Below are positions 52,067-61,853 of a stretch of 64,000 nucleotides of DNA, in pieces. A model generated the notes under the pieces. The model made no database searches and was not told where the DNA came from. It was given only the letters and a program-made list of their open reading frames with translations. The translations under genes and the position numbers were made by a program. Position 1 is the first letter of the stretch, and every line of letters starts with the position of its first letter. Origin of the DNA: Glycocaulis alkaliphilus (GTDB lineage: Bacteria > Pseudomonadota > Alphaproteobacteria > Caulobacterales > Maricaulaceae); the NCBI RefSeq assembly GCF_004000605.1, contig NZ_CP018911.1, positions 1,116,001 through 1,180,000 of the forward strand. The letters run 5' to 3'.

Positions 52067-53326
52067 TCAGGTGCGAATTGTCATGCCGTCTGCCAATGAA
52101 TTGCGGAACGCCGTCCAGGCAGGAATGAAGCCCAGTATTGCCGATGCGCCAGTGACGACGCCGATGAGTGCGAGGTCGTAAAGGCCGGGCAGGGTGCCGC
52201 TCAAGTGTACGCCGTAGCGCTGCTCCAGCACAGGTGCGCCCAGAGACAGCGCGCCATAGGTGAGGCCGGTGCCGATAATGGCGCCAGCCAGCGCGAGAAG
52301 CGCGCTTTCGCTTACCAGCAGTACGAAGACATGGCGGGGGCGGGCGCCCAGCGCTCGCAGGATCGCCATTTCCCGGCGGCGCTCATTGAGGCTGGTCAGT
52401 ACGGCGGTCAGAATGCAGATCAGTCCCATCAGGACCACGAAGGCGGCCACCGCCGCCAGCGTGCGCTCGGCAACACCCACCACGCTCCAGAGCTGGGACA
52501 GCGCAACGCCCGGAATAATCGCCTGCAGCGGCTCCACCCGGTAGGTGTTGATCTGGCGTTGCAGGCGCAGCGCCGCGACCGGCGTTTCGAGGCCCACGAG
52601 AAACGCGGTGATCTGGTCAGGGGTGAGGTCCATGGCCCGCAGCTCGTCCATGGAGAGGCTCGTGCCTGCGCCCGTTGGCCCTTCCAGATGGATCGCCTCA
52701 ATAGCTTCGAGGCTGACAAAGACCGAGCGGTCCACCGGCGTTCCGGTCGGTTCGAGAATGCCGACAATGGTGAACGGATTGTTGTCGTGCTCGACAAAGC
52801 TGACCCGGCCCGTGCCGTGGGCGACGATGATTTCCTCGTCCAGTGAATAGCCCAGCTCGCGCGCGACGCTGGCGCCCACAACCGTGTCGAACAAGTCGTC
52901 GAGCGGTCCGCCAGCAGCGAACTGCAGATGCCGCCGGCCGGCATAGCGGTAATGCTCGAAATAGCGGTTATCCGTCCCCACCACGCGGAAACCGGCATGG
53001 GAATCGCCCAGCGAGATCGGCACCGTCCAGGCGACGCCGGGTGCATTGGCGACCTGCTGGTAGGTCTCCCAGGTAATGTTGTTGGTGGCATCGCCGATAT
53101 GGAAGATCGCGTAGAGCAGCAAATTGACCGGGCTGGAGCGTGCGCCGACGATCAGGTCTGTACCCGAAATCGTGTTTTCAAAGCTTGCCCGCGCGCCGTG
53201 GCGCACCTTCTCGACACCCAGAAACAGCGTCATTGCGATGGCAACGGTCAGGATGGTCAAAAGCGCCGTACCGCGCCGGTTGGCAATGGAGCGCCAGGCG
53301 AGGGAGATAATGGGAAAGCGGGTCAT
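52067..53326 (-). CDS. ABC transporter permease, MacB/LolC-like
   Basis: This 419-residue permease has one N-terminal helix (GTALLTILTVAIAMTLFLG), a MacB-type periplasmic domain (about 50-290) and three C-terminal helices. The coupling region NERRREMAILRALGARPRHVFVLL contacts the ATPase encoded just upstream. The two genes overlap by 4 bases. Single permease plus ATPase suggests a homodimeric LolD/MacB-like unit. There is no adaptor gene beside it, unlike the operon at 20113-24255. Confidence 0.87.
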   Translation of the reverse strand: MTRFPIISLAWRSIANRRGTALLTILTVAIAMTLFLGVEKVRHGARASFENTISGTDLIVGARSSPVNLLLYAIFHIGDATNNITWETYQQVANAPGVAWTVPISLGDSHAGFRVVGTDNRYFEHYRYAGRRHLQFAAGGPLDDLFDTVVGASVARELGYSLDEEIIVAHGTGRVSFVEHDNNPFTIVGILEPTGTPVDRSVFVSLEAIEAIHLEGPTGAGTSLSMDELRAMDLTPDQITAFLVGLETPVAALRLQRQINTYRVEPLQAIIPGVALSQLWSVVGVAERTLAAVAAFVVLMGLICILTAVLTSLNERRREMAILRALGARPRHVFVLLVSESALLALAGAIIGTGLTYGALSLGAPVLEQRYGVHLSGTLPGLYDLALIGVVTGASAILGFIPAWTAFRNSLADGMTIRT

Positions 53327-54030
53327 GCGCTTCTCCCCGCAGTGTTGAGCTCTGACAGATCGACCGCGCGGTCAAACTTCGAGGCGAGAGAGCCATCATG
53401 GCTGACAAAGAGAAGCGCCGCACCGCTGGCCGCGCATTCCTCGATCAGCAGAGACAGGAAGGCATCGCGCGCATCGGCATCAAGCGCCGAGGTCGGTTCG
53501 TCGGCCAGTACCAGCCCTGGACGGCCAATGAGTGCGCGCGCGGCGGCCACGCGCTGCTGCTGGCCCACGGACAGCTCGATTGGCGGGCTCGACCAGTATT
53601 GCTTGGGATCAAGCTGCAGGCGGGTCATCAGGCGTCGGGCCTCGGCCTCGGCTCCGCCTGCCGCTTCACACGCCTTGCCCCGCCGCGCCGAAAAGCGCGC
53701 AGGCAGCATCACGTTCGCTCCGGCGGGCAGATAAGGCAGCAGGTTGAACATCTGGAAGATGACGCCCAGCCGTTCGGCGCGCAGCGCATCACGCTTGCCG
53801 CCGGAGAGCTTTGACATCGGCTCGCCCAGCACCTCGATACGGCCCGCCGTGGGCGCCATGATGCCCGCGATCAGGCCCAGCAGGGTGGATTTGCCCGATC
53901 CGCTCGCGCCCTTGAGGAATACTTTCTCTCCGGCTGCAACCTCGAAACGCTCCATGTCGAGCACGACAGGGGCTTTGCGCGCATAGGAGAAGCGCACGCC
54001 CGTTAACGATATGGCAGGCGCCGCGCTCAC
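53323..54030 (-). CDS. ABC transporter ATPase, LolD-like
   Basis: This 235-residue ATPase has Walker A GASGSGKSTLLG, signature LSVGQQQRVAAARAL (Val in place of the usual Gly at the second-last variable position), and Walker B LVLADEPTSALD with LFVSHD. It drives the permease encoded downstream. Its start overlaps the trxB stop by 4 bases, so it is translated with trxB. This coupling of a thioredoxin reductase to an ABC exporter ATPase is unusual. Confidence 0.9.
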   Translation of the reverse strand: MSAAPAISLTGVRFSYARKAPVVLDMERFEVAAGEKVFLKGASGSGKSTLLGLIAGIMAPTAGRIEVLGEPMSKLSGGKRDALRAERLGVIFQMFNLLPYLPAGANVMLPARFSARRGKACEAAGGAEAEARRLMTRLQLDPKQYWSSPPIELSVGQQQRVAAARALIGRPGLVLADEPTSALDADARDAFLSLLIEECAASGAALLFVSHDGSLASKFDRAVDLSELNTAGRSA

Positions 54031-55016
54031 GCCGCGTCAGACTTGGCGGCTTTGCCTTCGCTGGCGGCGTGATGCTCCATCTCCGCCAGCCAGCGCTCGG
54101 CTTCCAGCGCGGCCATACAGCCCATGCCGGCTGCCGTGATCGCCTGCCGGTAGATGTCGTCGGTCACGTCTCCGGCGGCAAAAACGCCGGGGATCGAGGT
54201 GAGGGTGGAGCCGGGCTTCGTCACCAGATAGCCGCCATCCTTCATCTCAAGCTGGCCTTCAAAGAGCGAGGTTGCAGGGGCGTGGCCGATGGCGATGAAT
54301 ACGCCGTCAGTGGCGAGCTTCGTTTCCTCGCCGGTTTTCAGATTCTTCACCCGCACGCCGGTGACGCCGGGCACATCGCCTTCGGCGAGGATTTCCTCTA
54401 CCGCGCTGTCCCAGATCACCTCGATCTTCTCGTTATCAAACAGGCGGGCCTGCGCGATCTTTTCAGCGCGCAAGGAGTCGCGGCGATGGATGAGGGTGAC
54501 CTTGCTGGCAAAGCGCGTGAGGAACAGGGCTTCCTCAACGGCGGTATTGCCGCCGCCGACCACCACGACTTCCTTGCCGCGATAGAAAAAGCCGTCGCAC
54601 GTCGCACACGCCGACACGCCAAACCCCTGCAGGCTCTGCTCGCTTTCAAGGCCCAGCCATTTGGCGCTGGCGCCGGTCGCGATAATCACGCTGTCAGCGG
54701 TGTAGATCGTGCCGCCATCACCCTTCATGGTGAAGGGGCGCTTGGAGAAGTCGGCCTCCACGATGATGTCGGCGATGATTTCCGCGCCGACATTCTCGGC
54801 TTGCGCTTTCATCTGCTCCATCAGCCACGGGCCTTCGATGACGCTGGCAAAGCCCGGATAGTTCTCCACCTCGTGTGTGATGGTCAGCTGGCCGCCTGGC
54901 TGCAGCCCGGCGATGACGATGGGCTCCAGCATGGCCCGCGCGGCATAGATCGCGGCGGTGTAGCCGGCCGAACCCGAACCGATGATGACAACTTTGGAAT
55001 GGCGGGTCTCGGTCAT
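54027..55016 (-). CDS. trxB: Thioredoxin reductase
   Basis: This 329-residue FAD/NADPH enzyme reduces thioredoxin. The FAD loop GSGSAGYTAAIYAARA, the active disulfide in ACATCDG (Cys-Ala-Thr-Cys), the NADPH loop GGGNTAVEEA and the C-terminal GVFAAGDV are all in order. The last 20 residues form a charged tail, longer than in the E. coli protein. It is followed by an ABC ATPase gene, with a 4-base overlap, and preceded by a phosphatase-like gene 48 bp away. Confidence 0.96.
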   Translation of the reverse strand: MTETRHSKVVIIGSGSAGYTAAIYAARAMLEPIVIAGLQPGGQLTITHEVENYPGFASVIEGPWLMEQMKAQAENVGAEIIADIIVEADFSKRPFTMKGDGGTIYTADSVIIATGASAKWLGLESEQSLQGFGVSACATCDGFFYRGKEVVVVGGGNTAVEEALFLTRFASKVTLIHRRDSLRAEKIAQARLFDNEKIEVIWDSAVEEILAEGDVPGVTGVRVKNLKTGEETKLATDGVFIAIGHAPATSLFEGQLEMKDGGYLVTKPGSTLTSIPGVFAAGDVTDDIYRQAITAAGMGCMAALEAERWLAEMEHHAASEGKAAKSDAA

Positions 55017-55064
55017 GGCGGGCGTGGTCCTCTGGCAGTCGTGTTTCGGGCGGGTGATGAAAGC

Positions 55065-55568
55065 TTATTGCGTGGATTCGGGGCCTGGCGTCTCTCCCAG
55101 CAGGCGTGACAGGAGAGCCTGATTCCATTCGCGCCCCGGATCGATGGTGTAAAGCTGGTCTCGGCTGACATGGCCTGCCCGGATCTGGGCGGCTGCGTAG
55201 ACATGGCTGGCGCGGATAGCGCTGGCGCAGTTGATCACCACCGGGCCATCAGTATCGGCCATGATGCGTGCTACCGCATCGGCAGCTTCCGTCCCTGTCA
55301 TGCCCCCGACCGGGACGTTCGCGTAGACCATCCCGTTTTGCATGACGTTTTCTGCATAATCGAAGCCCAGTGCCTCGATCTCCGGCTCGGTCAGCAGGTT
55401 GATGACGGTGGTACGGCCTTCGCGCGCCCAGCTGCGTGCATCGCCGGCATCGGGCCGTGCTTCAAACCGCACATCGCCGCGAATTTCGGGCATCGGGGTC
55501 TGTTGCCCGAGTGCGGGCGCCGCAGGCATGGCGAGCAGGGCGGTCACGGCAAGAACGGGGCGGAGCAT
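55065..55568 (-). CDS. Exported DUF442/dual-specificity phosphatase-like protein
   Basis: This 167-residue protein has a signal peptide ending at APALG-QQT. The core NLLTEPEIEALGF and VVINCASAIRASHVYAA are like the beta-lactamase-hydrolase-type tyrosine phosphatase domain. The CASAIR loop has Cys and Arg in the usual C-x4-R spacing, but the position typically occupied by Gly-Asn is Ala-Ile, so activity is uncertain. It works in the periplasm. It sits between ELM1 and trxB genes in a likely operon. Confidence 0.7.
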   Translation of the reverse strand: MLRPVLAVTALLAMPAAPALGQQTPMPEIRGDVRFEARPDAGDARSWAREGRTTVINLLTEPEIEALGFDYAENVMQNGMVYANVPVGGMTGTEAADAVARIMADTDGPVVINCASAIRASHVYAAAQIRAGHVSRDQLYTIDPGREWNQALLSRLLGETPGPESTQ

Positions 55569-55606
55569 TTCAAGCCTCTTTCGGACGCGTGGACATTATC
55601 CGGCGT

Positions 55607-56542
55607 TCAGATGTCGCCTTTGCGAGTCATGATTTCAAGGACACGGTGCGCTGCCCTCTCGGTTTCGTGAAGAGGCATATAGCTCCAGCGGTCCAGACGC
55701 CCAAGGAAGGGCCGCACCGCGCCGTGAGCCTCCAGCGCGCTGTAGAGCCGGGCAAACTTGCCGGGCTTTCCCTCCAGCATCAGCCGGTAGACGGGCGTGC
55801 CGGTAGCGGCGGCCTCGGTGAGCATGTTGGTGGAATCCTCAGTGGCGAATATCCAGTCGGCACCGGCCAGAAAGCCAAAATACGGGTTCGGCTCGCCACC
55901 CGTATGCAGCCACACGCCGTCGTCTGCGCCGAATTGCGCTTCCAGTGCGCTCACGAAGCTCTCTGGCGTGCGCCGCGAAGTGGTGATCATCAGGCCGATG
56001 TCTTGCGCACGCAGCCAGACGAGGCGCTCCAACAGCACACCGGCGATCTCCGGCGTGAACTGGTGATGCCGGGAATCCCCGCCAATCAGCACAGCTGCGC
56101 GCGGGGCGGGCAGGGCGGCGATCTGCCCGGCAAAGGCGCGCTCTGCCTCGGCCAGCCGCTCTGGCGTGATACGGTTGGGCGAGCCGGTGATTTCAAACAC
56201 TTGGCGGCCGCGCATGCGGTCATGCTCAGGTGGTATGATGAGATCGAAGCGGTGATGGGCCATTTTCGGGTCCTGCACATAGACAAAGACCGCGTCTGGA
56301 AAAGCCTTGCGGTGTTCGCCCGCCGCCCGAACGGCCGCCATGCCGCATCCGATCCACAAATCGGGCGCAATGGGGCCGGGATCGGGCAGGTCGCCGGTAC
56401 GCGGCACCTGCACGGGCAGGATGCGCATGGGCGTCAGCCGGGCCACGGCCTCGGCGAGGCCCAGCGCCTGATTCTCCATGCCTCGCCTGCCGTCGGTAAC
56501 GACAAAGCAGGCACGTTCTGCACGATTGGATTTGTCCGCCAT
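55607..56542 (-). CDS. ELM1/GtrOC1-family protein
   Basis: This 311-residue protein belongs to the family named for plant mitochondrial fission factor ELM1, found widely in alphaproteobacteria. It has a glycosyltransferase-B-like layout: a Rossmann half around VVTDGRRGMENQALGLAEA, FVYVQDPKMAHHRFDLIIPPEHD, then AVLIGGDSRHHQF and DWIFATEDSTNMLTEAAATGTPVY, the last being a nucleotide-sugar-binding type. The bacterial role is not established; lipid glycosylation is possible. The start at MADKSNRAE is chosen by family length. Confidence 0.8.
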   Translation of the reverse strand: MADKSNRAERACFVVTDGRRGMENQALGLAEAVARLTPMRILPVQVPRTGDLPDPGPIAPDLWIGCGMAAVRAAGEHRKAFPDAVFVYVQDPKMAHHRFDLIIPPEHDRMRGRQVFEITGSPNRITPERLAEAERAFAGQIAALPAPRAAVLIGGDSRHHQFTPEIAGVLLERLVWLRAQDIGLMITTSRRTPESFVSALEAQFGADDGVWLHTGGEPNPYFGFLAGADWIFATEDSTNMLTEAAATGTPVYRLMLEGKPGKFARLYSALEAHGAVRPFLGRLDRWSYMPLHETERAAHRVLEIMTRKGDI

Positions 56543-56686
56543 ACCGTCAGTTAGCCTGCAAGGACGCGTCCAGCCAAGAGGCCGTGGAACTGCACTGCAC
56601 ATCCACGCGGCGCGATCGCATGCCTGCTGCCCTCTCCGCCGCATGCGCTACGGATCGGTAATCGTGTCCGGTGTAACGGGTGCGAA

Positions 56687-57103
56687 ATGAGAGAGCTTTC
56701 TGCCGATCATCGGCTTCTACACGAGCGTCCCAACATCGCGTACTTGTGCGCCGGGCACCACACGGCGTGGGAAGACGCCGCGCGCGGCATGGTTGTCCTG
56801 TCTGATCTGTTAAACCACGAGCGCCTGAGCGGCATGGTGATAGATTTCCGGACGGTGTCCCATCTGTTCAACGATCTTGAATACGCAGAACTGGCCAAGC
56901 GCGCCCGCCTGTTCTCTCCAACCTATTTCCCGGTCGGCTGGATCACGGGGCCGTGCCACGCCGACAAGGCCGAACTGATGGTCAGGCTGTTGCGCCAGCA
57001 TGGGCTGAATAGTCGCAGCTTCACAAGCTGGGCCACGCTGACGGCATGGCTCGGGTGCCCGCAAGCCATGGACCCCCTGCCGCGAGAGACGCTGGAGGTA
57101 TAG
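56687..57103 (+). CDS. Hypothetical protein, possible STAS/SpoIIAA-like
   Basis: This 138-residue soluble protein has alternating strands and helices with a VVLSDLLNHERLSGMVIDFRTV segment that resembles STAS or SpoIIAA-like proteins seen in alphaproteobacteria. No catalytic motif or membrane segment is visible. It diverges from ELM1 and ends before a bidirectional hairpin. Function unknown. Confidence 0.6.
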   Translation: MRELSADHRLLHERPNIAYLCAGHHTAWEDAARGMVVLSDLLNHERLSGMVIDFRTVSHLFNDLEYAELAKRARLFSPTYFPVGWITGPCHADKAELMVRLLRQHGLNSRSFTSWATLTAWLGCPQAMDPLPRETLEV

Positions 57104-57136
57104 GCGCGGCATGCTGGCCCCTCCCTCGCAGCAAGA

Positions 57137-57164
57137 AGCCGGCGGATCGCTCCGCCGGCTTCGG
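57137..57164. terminator. Bidirectional hairpin between hypothetical gene and greA
   Basis: GAAGCCGGCGGA (57137-57148) and TCCGCCGGCTTC (57153-57164) form a perfect 12-bp stem with a TCGC loop, located 30 bp from each neighbouring stop codon. Confidence 0.75.
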
Positions 57165-57193
57165 TCATTTCTAAAGAGTGGCAGGCAGTAAGC

Positions 57194-57667
57194 CTATTTC
57201 CACTCGACCTTGATGATCTCGTACGTCTTCAGCCCGCCGGGCGCATTGACCTCGACGACATCGCCCTCTTCCTTGTTGATGAGCGCGCGCGCGATGGGCG
57301 AGGAAATCGAGATCTTGCCCGATTTCACATCGGCCTCATCATCGCCGACAATCTTGTAGGTGGCTTCCGCCTCGGTATCCTCGTCGATGAGGGTGACCGT
57401 TGCGCCGAACTTCACCTGCTCGCCGGACATGCGCGAAACGTCAATGATTTGCGCACGTGCGAGCTTGTCCTCAAGCTCGACGACACGGCCTTCAATCCAG
57501 CTCTGACGTTCCTTGGCCGCGTGATATTCCGCGTTCTCTGACAGATCGCCATGGTCGCGCGCTTCGGAGATCGCCTGGATCACCGCCGGGCGCTCAACCG
57601 ATTTGAGATGCTTCAATTCTTCGTCGAGGGCCCGGTGACCCTCGGCGGTCATAGGGATTTTTTGCAT
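57194..57667 (-). CDS. greA: Transcription elongation factor GreA
   Basis: This 157-residue factor rescues arrested RNA polymerase by stimulating RNA cleavage. [21 protein letters not shown] opens the coiled coil; [20 protein letters not shown] carries the acidic tip (D, E) that reaches the active site; the C-terminal FKBP-like domain ends in [18 protein letters not shown]. The start at 57667 is chosen because GreA starts this way; a longer frame adds 15 unrelated residues. It is 88 bp downstream of carB. Confidence 0.95.
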   Translation of the reverse strand: MQKIPMTAEGHRALDEELKHLKSVERPAVIQAISEARDHGDLSENAEYHAAKERQSWIEGRVVELEDKLARAQIIDVSRMSGEQVKFGATVTLIDEDTEAEATYKIVGDDEADVKSGKISISSPIARALINKEEGDVVEVNAPGGLKTYEIIKVEWK

Positions 57668-57755
57668 AGGGAAGGACTCGTTTCTTTTTACGCCTGCGAG
57701 CGTAAGACCCAAATGATCCCGCTATCAAGCGCTCTTTGCGTTCTCCTCGAACGCC

Positions 57756-60700
57756 CTAGTAACGATAGGATTGCAAAGCGCGCGGTTCAAGCTCTCCTGC
57801 ATCAATCGTCGCAATCGCCTTGACGGCAGCCCGGCTGGCCGATGCCGTAGTATAGCAAGGCACTTTCAGCTCCAGTGCGGTGCGGCGGATGGAGTAGCTG
57901 TCGATCTGGCTCTGGCGGCCTTCTGTTGTGTTGAAGATCAGCTGGACCTCACCGTTCTTGATCGCGTCGACAATGTGCGGGCGGCCTTCGAACACCTTGT
58001 TGATGCGCGTAACTGTCACACCGGCCTCTTCCAGCGTCTTTGCCGTGCCACCGGTCGCCAGCAGTGAGAAGCCAAGCTGCGTCAGCTGGCGGCAGGGTTC
58101 GATCATCTGTGCCTTGTCGGACTCTTTGAGCGAGACGAATACAGCCCCTGAACGCGGCAGGCGCACCCCGGCACCCAGCTGGGCCTTGGCGAAGGCGGCT
58201 TCAAAACGCATGTCGATGCCCATTACCTCGCCGGTGGAGCGCATTTCCGGGCCCAGCACCGGGTCAACGCCGGGGAAGCGGGCGAACGGCATCACCGCTT
58301 CTTTCACAGCAATATGCTCGGGCGTGTCATTCCATGCCTTGAAACCAGACAGCTTCTCGCCTGCCATCACCTTGGCCGCGATGCCGGCAACCGGCGCGCC
58401 AATGGCCTTGGCCACGAAGGGCACGGTACGGCTGGCGCGCGGATTGACCTCCAGCACGAAAATCTCGCCATCCTTAACCGCGTACTGCACGTTCATCAGG
58501 CCTTTCACGCCTATGGCTTTTGCCAGCGCGACAGTTTCCGCTCTCAACTCCGCGATGGTTTCGGCCGGCAGGGAATGAGGCGGGATGGAACAGGCGCTGT
58601 CGCCGGAGTGAACACCGGCTTCCTCGATGTGTTCCATGACGCCCGCGATGCGCACTTCCTCGCCATCGCACACCGCATCGACATCCACTTCTGAGGCGTC
58701 GGTGAGGTAGCGGTCGAGCAGAAGCGGGCTGTCGCCGGAGACGTGAACGGCGGCACGGATATAGCGCTCCAGACTTTCCTGATCGCGCACGATCTCCATG
58801 CCGCGCCCGCCGAGGACGAAAGAGGGGCGCAAGACCAGCGGAAAGCCGAGTTCCTTGGCCGTCTCCAGCGCTTCCTCTTCAGAGCGCACGATCGCGTTCG
58901 GCGGCTGGCGCAGGCCCAGCGTGTCCAGCAGCGCCTTGAAGCGTTCACGGTCCTCGGACAGATCGATCGCGTCGGGGCTGGTGCCGAGAATCGGGATGCC
59001 GGCTTTTTCGAGCGCGCTGGCGAGCTTCAGCGGGGTCTGCCCGCCATATTGCACGACGACACCCAACAATGTGCCATTGGCCTGTTCTGTCTCGATCAGT
59101 TCGAGCACGTCCTCATCGGTCAGCGGCTCGAAATAAAGCCGGTCGGCCGTGTCATAGTCGGTGGAGACGGTTTCAGGATTGCAGTTCACCATGATGGACT
59201 CGATGCCCATCTCGGCGAACGCAAAGGCCGCGTGGCAGCAGCAATAATCGAACTCGATGCCCTGACCGATCCGGTTCGGCCCGCCGCCCAGGATGATGGC
59301 TTTCTTCGCGCTTGAAGGCTGGCTCTCGCACCCGCCGGTTTCGTAGGTGGAATACATATAGGCGGTGGGCGTTGCGAACTCGGCCGCGCAAGTGTCCACG
59401 CGCTTGTAGACCGGACGCACGTTCAGGGCCTTGCGCGCTTCACGCACCTTGGCTTCGGTGGATTTCGTCAGCTGCGCGAGGCGCAGATCGGAAAAGCCCA
59501 TGGCTTTGAGCCGGCGGAAGGCCTTGGCATCGCCGGGCAGGCCCAGCGTGGCCAGGTCTTCCTCGGCGTGGACGATCTCTTCGATCTGGCGCAGGAACCA
59601 GGGCTCATAGGCGCAGGCGGCGTTGATCTCGTCCACGCTGAGGCCTTCGCGGAAGGCTTGCGCGATCACGCGCAGCCGGTCCGGCGTCGGGCGGGCCAGC
59701 GCTGCGAACACGGCATGGCGGCGTCCTTCCGGCCCATCGGCGGACTCAAAGCCCTCAATCTCGATCTCGTCAAAGCCACAAAGTCCGGTCTCCAGGCTGC
59801 GCAGCGCTTTCTGCATGCTTTCCTGGAAGGTGCGGCCCATGGCCATGGCCTCGCCCACCGACTTCATGGAGGTGGAAAGCAGGTTCTGGGCGCCCGGATA
59901 TTTCTCGAAAGCAAAGCGCGGGATTTTCGTGACGACATAGTCAATCGACGGCTCGAAGCTCGCGGGCGTTGCGCCGCCCGTGATGTCGTTATCGATCTCG
60001 TCGAGCGTGTAGCCTACCGCGAGCTTGGCAGCGACCTTGGCAATCGGGAAGCCCGTGGCTTTTGAAGCCAGCGCAGATGAGCGCGACACGCGCGGGTTCA
60101 TCTCGATGACCACCATGCGGCCGGTCTTCGGATCGACGGCGAACTGCACGTTTGAGCCGCCGGTTTCCACTCCGATCTCGCGCAAGACTGCAATCGAGGC
60201 GGAGCGCATGCGCTGATATTCCTTGTCGGTCAGCGTCAATGCGGGGGCGACGGTGATGGAATCGCCGGTATGTACGCCCATCGGGTCAATATTTTCGATC
60301 GAGCAGATAATGATGCAGTTGTCCGCGCGGTCGCGCACCACCTCCATCTCGAACTCTTTCCAGCCGAGCACGCTTTCTTCCACCAGCACCTCGGTGACGG
60401 GGGAGGCGGCAAGGCCGGTGCCGACGATCTCGCGGTACTCCTCGACATTATAGGCGATGCCGCCGCCGGTGCCGCCCATCGTGAAGGACGGACGGATGAC
60501 GGCAGGCAGGCCAAGTTCGTCCAGCACGGCTTCGGCCTCGGCCAGCGAATGCACGGCGCGCGATTTCGGGCTTTCCAGACCTATTCTGTCCATCGCGTCG
60601 CGGAAGCGCTGGCGGTTTTCCGCCTTGTCGATGACGTCGGCCTTGGCGCCGATCATCTCCACACCGAACAGCTCCAGCACGCCGCGCTTTTCCAGCTCCA

Positions 60701-60998
60701 GCGCACAGTTGAGCGCGGTCTGCCCGCCCATCGTGGGGAGCAGCGCGTCGGGGCGCTCCTTCTCGATGATCTTGGCGACCATTTCAGGGGTGATCGGCTC
60801 GATATAGGTGGCGTCTGCGAGGACCGGATCGGTCATGATCGTGGCCGGGTTGGAGTTCACCAGAATGACCCGGTAGCCCTCTTCTTTCAGCGCCTTGACT
60901 GCCTGCACGCCCGAATAGTCGAACTCGCAGGCCTGACCGATGACGATAGGGCCGGCACCGATGATGAGGATGGAGCTAATATCGGTGCGTCTGGGCAT
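57756..60998 (-). CDS. carB: Carbamoyl phosphate synthase large subunit
   Basis: This 1080-residue enzyme makes carbamoyl phosphate for arginine and pyrimidine synthesis. It contains two homologous ATP-grasp halves (about 1-400 and 555-930), an oligomerisation domain between them and a C-terminal MGS-like allosteric domain (about 940-1080). Motifs include [22 protein letters not shown] and [29 protein letters not shown] precedes the chosen ATG; the frame opens further to 61055. carA is not in the window, as the accessory patch lies immediately upstream. Confidence 0.96.
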   Translation of the reverse strand: MPRRTDISSILIIGAGPIVIGQACEFDYSGVQAVKALKEEGYRVILVNSNPATIMTDPVLADATYIEPITPEMVAKIIEKERPDALLPTMGGQTALNCALELEKRGVLELFGVEMIGAKADVIDKAENRQRFRDAMDRIGLESPKSRAVHSLAEAEAVLDELGLPAVIRPSFTMGGTGGGIAYNVEEYREIVGTGLAASPVTEVLVEESVLGWKEFEMEVVRDRADNCIIICSIENIDPMGVHTGDSITVAPALTLTDKEYQRMRSASIAVLREIGVETGGSNVQFAVDPKTGRMVVIEMNPRVSRSSALASKATGFPIAKVAAKLAVGYTLDEIDNDITGGATPASFEPSIDYVVTKIPRFAFEKYPGAQNLLSTSMKSVGEAMAMGRTFQESMQKALRSLETGLCGFDEIEIEGFESADGPEGRRHAVFAALARPTPDRLRVIAQAFREGLSVDEINAACAYEPWFLRQIEEIVHAEEDLATLGLPGDAKAFRRLKAMGFSDLRLAQLTKSTEAKVREARKALNVRPVYKRVDTCAAEFATPTAYMYSTYETGGCESQPSSAKKAIILGGGPNRIGQGIEFDYCCCHAAFAFAEMGIESIMVNCNPETVSTDYDTADRLYFEPLTDEDVLELIETEQANGTLLGVVVQYGGQTPLKLASALEKAGIPILGTSPDAIDLSEDRERFKALLDTLGLRQPPNAIVRSEEEALETAKELGFPLVLRPSFVLGGRGMEIVRDQESLERYIRAAVHVSGDSPLLLDRYLTDASEVDVDAVCDGEEVRIAGVMEHIEEAGVHSGDSACSIPPHSLPAETIAELRAETVALAKAIGVKGLMNVQYAVKDGEIFVLEVNPRASRTVPFVAKAIGAPVAGIAAKVMAGEKLSGFKAWNDTPEHIAVKEAVMPFARFPGVDPVLGPEMRSTGEVMGIDMRFEAAFAKAQLGAGVRLPRSGAVFVSLKESDKAQMIEPCRQLTQLGFSLLATGGTAKTLEEAGVTVTRINKVFEGRPHIVDAIKNGEVQLIFNTTEGRQSQIDSYSIRRTALELKVPCYTTASASRAAVKAIATIDAGELEPRALQSYRY

Positions 60999-61147
60999 GG
61001 GCGGTGCTCCGTTTGTGTTCGCGCGCGTATCCGCGCTGCCGGTCTTGTGGGGCAAGTCCGGGCGCGGTTCGACTCTGATTACATGCTAGAAGCGGGTGTT
61101 AGCGCCAATTTGCTCCCATGGCGAGGGGGTAGGTGCTTATGCCGATC

Positions 61148-61429
61148 CTATTGACCGAATAGGTAGGCTATCGCCTGCCATGAGAGCAAAATGGCCTTGC
61201 AGATGAAACCGGTGGCGAGCAGCAAGAGCATCCACGGTTGTTGAAGTGTATTAAGCGCGTAAAGAGTCTTGGCGTCTTCTTCCAGCTTGTCGCTATCGTC
61301 GGGATCGCCGCACCGCTGTGACTTCCCTTCCAAGTGTAAGCCCCAAAGTGCACGAATAATTGTTATCATGCCGCCGGCCACGAGCGCTGTGTCACCTAGC
61401 CAACCGATAACTGTAAGAGGCTCGTGCAT
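61148..61429 (-). CDS. Two-helix membrane protein of accessory patch (93 aa)
   Basis: This 93-residue unrecognised protein has two hydrophobic segments (WLGDTALVAGGMITIIRALW and PWMLLLLATGFICKAILLSW) joined by an acidic loop rich in Asp and Glu with a KLEED run. It starts 5 bases after the stop of the HTH gene and so is co-transcribed. A small membrane effector under HTH control would fit, but there is no direct evidence. Confidence 0.55.
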   Translation of the reverse strand: MHEPLTVIGWLGDTALVAGGMITIIRALWGLHLEGKSQRCGDPDDSDKLEEDAKTLYALNTLQQPWMLLLLATGFICKAILLSWQAIAYLFGQ

Positions 61430-61434
61430 GCGGG

Positions 61435-61782
61435 TTACTCAATGGAGATACGCAAACTTTTGCCCATCGCGAGCGCGATGTGTGCCAACGTAGCGACAGT
61501 TGCCCCTTTTTTTCCCATACGTCCGTTTGCAAGACGTGAGACAGTCGCCGGATCTGGACCACCAGCTTTGCGCAGATCTTCCAGGGTCTGTCCATAAGCC
61601 TTTAGAGCCGTCACCAACGCATCGGACACTTCAGCTTGCGCCACGAAACTGGCAGCCTCCAACAGTGCGCCGCGCCCATCATCGCCAGCCGCTTCCAGTA
61701 GGCGAGCGTCAATATCCGACGAACCGGCAGTGTTTGTCTGCGTAGGCGATATTGACCCGGATACTTCTGATGTGTGTGGCAT
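61435..61782 (-). CDS. HTH-type regulator (XRE-like) of accessory patch
   Basis: This 115-residue protein begins at the ATG with a nearly perfect ribosome site (AAGGAGGCTCAT). The C-terminal 45 residues contain a helix-turn-helix like that of XRE antitoxins: TLEDLRKAGGPDPATVSRLANGRMGK followed by TVATLAHIALAMGKSLRISI. The N-terminal half is Ala/Glu/Ser-rich and could be a partner-binding region. Tandem operators lie just upstream, which suggests autoregulation. Placement with a two-helix membrane protein recalls toxin-antitoxin or prophage-type modules. Confidence 0.65.
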   Translation of the reverse strand: MPHTSEVSGSISPTQTNTAGSSDIDARLLEAAGDDGRGALLEAASFVAQAEVSDALVTALKAYGQTLEDLRKAGGPDPATVSRLANGRMGKKGATVATLAHIALAMGKSLRISIE

Positions 61783-61799
61783 ATGAGCCTCCTTTTCAA

Positions 61800-61833
61800 T
61801 TGATGAGTTTATCAAAATTGATGAATTTGTCAA
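61800..61833 (-). promoter_or_regulatory. Two tandem operators before the HTH gene
   Basis: An 18-bp unit repeats: TTGAT-GAGTTT-ATCAA at 61800-61815 and TTGAT-GAATTT-GTCAA at 61818-61833. Each is nearly palindromic. They sit 18 to 51 bases before the ATG, as in self-repressed operons. Confidence 0.65.
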
Positions 61834-61853
61834 CGCGCTGCCGTTTGAAACGG

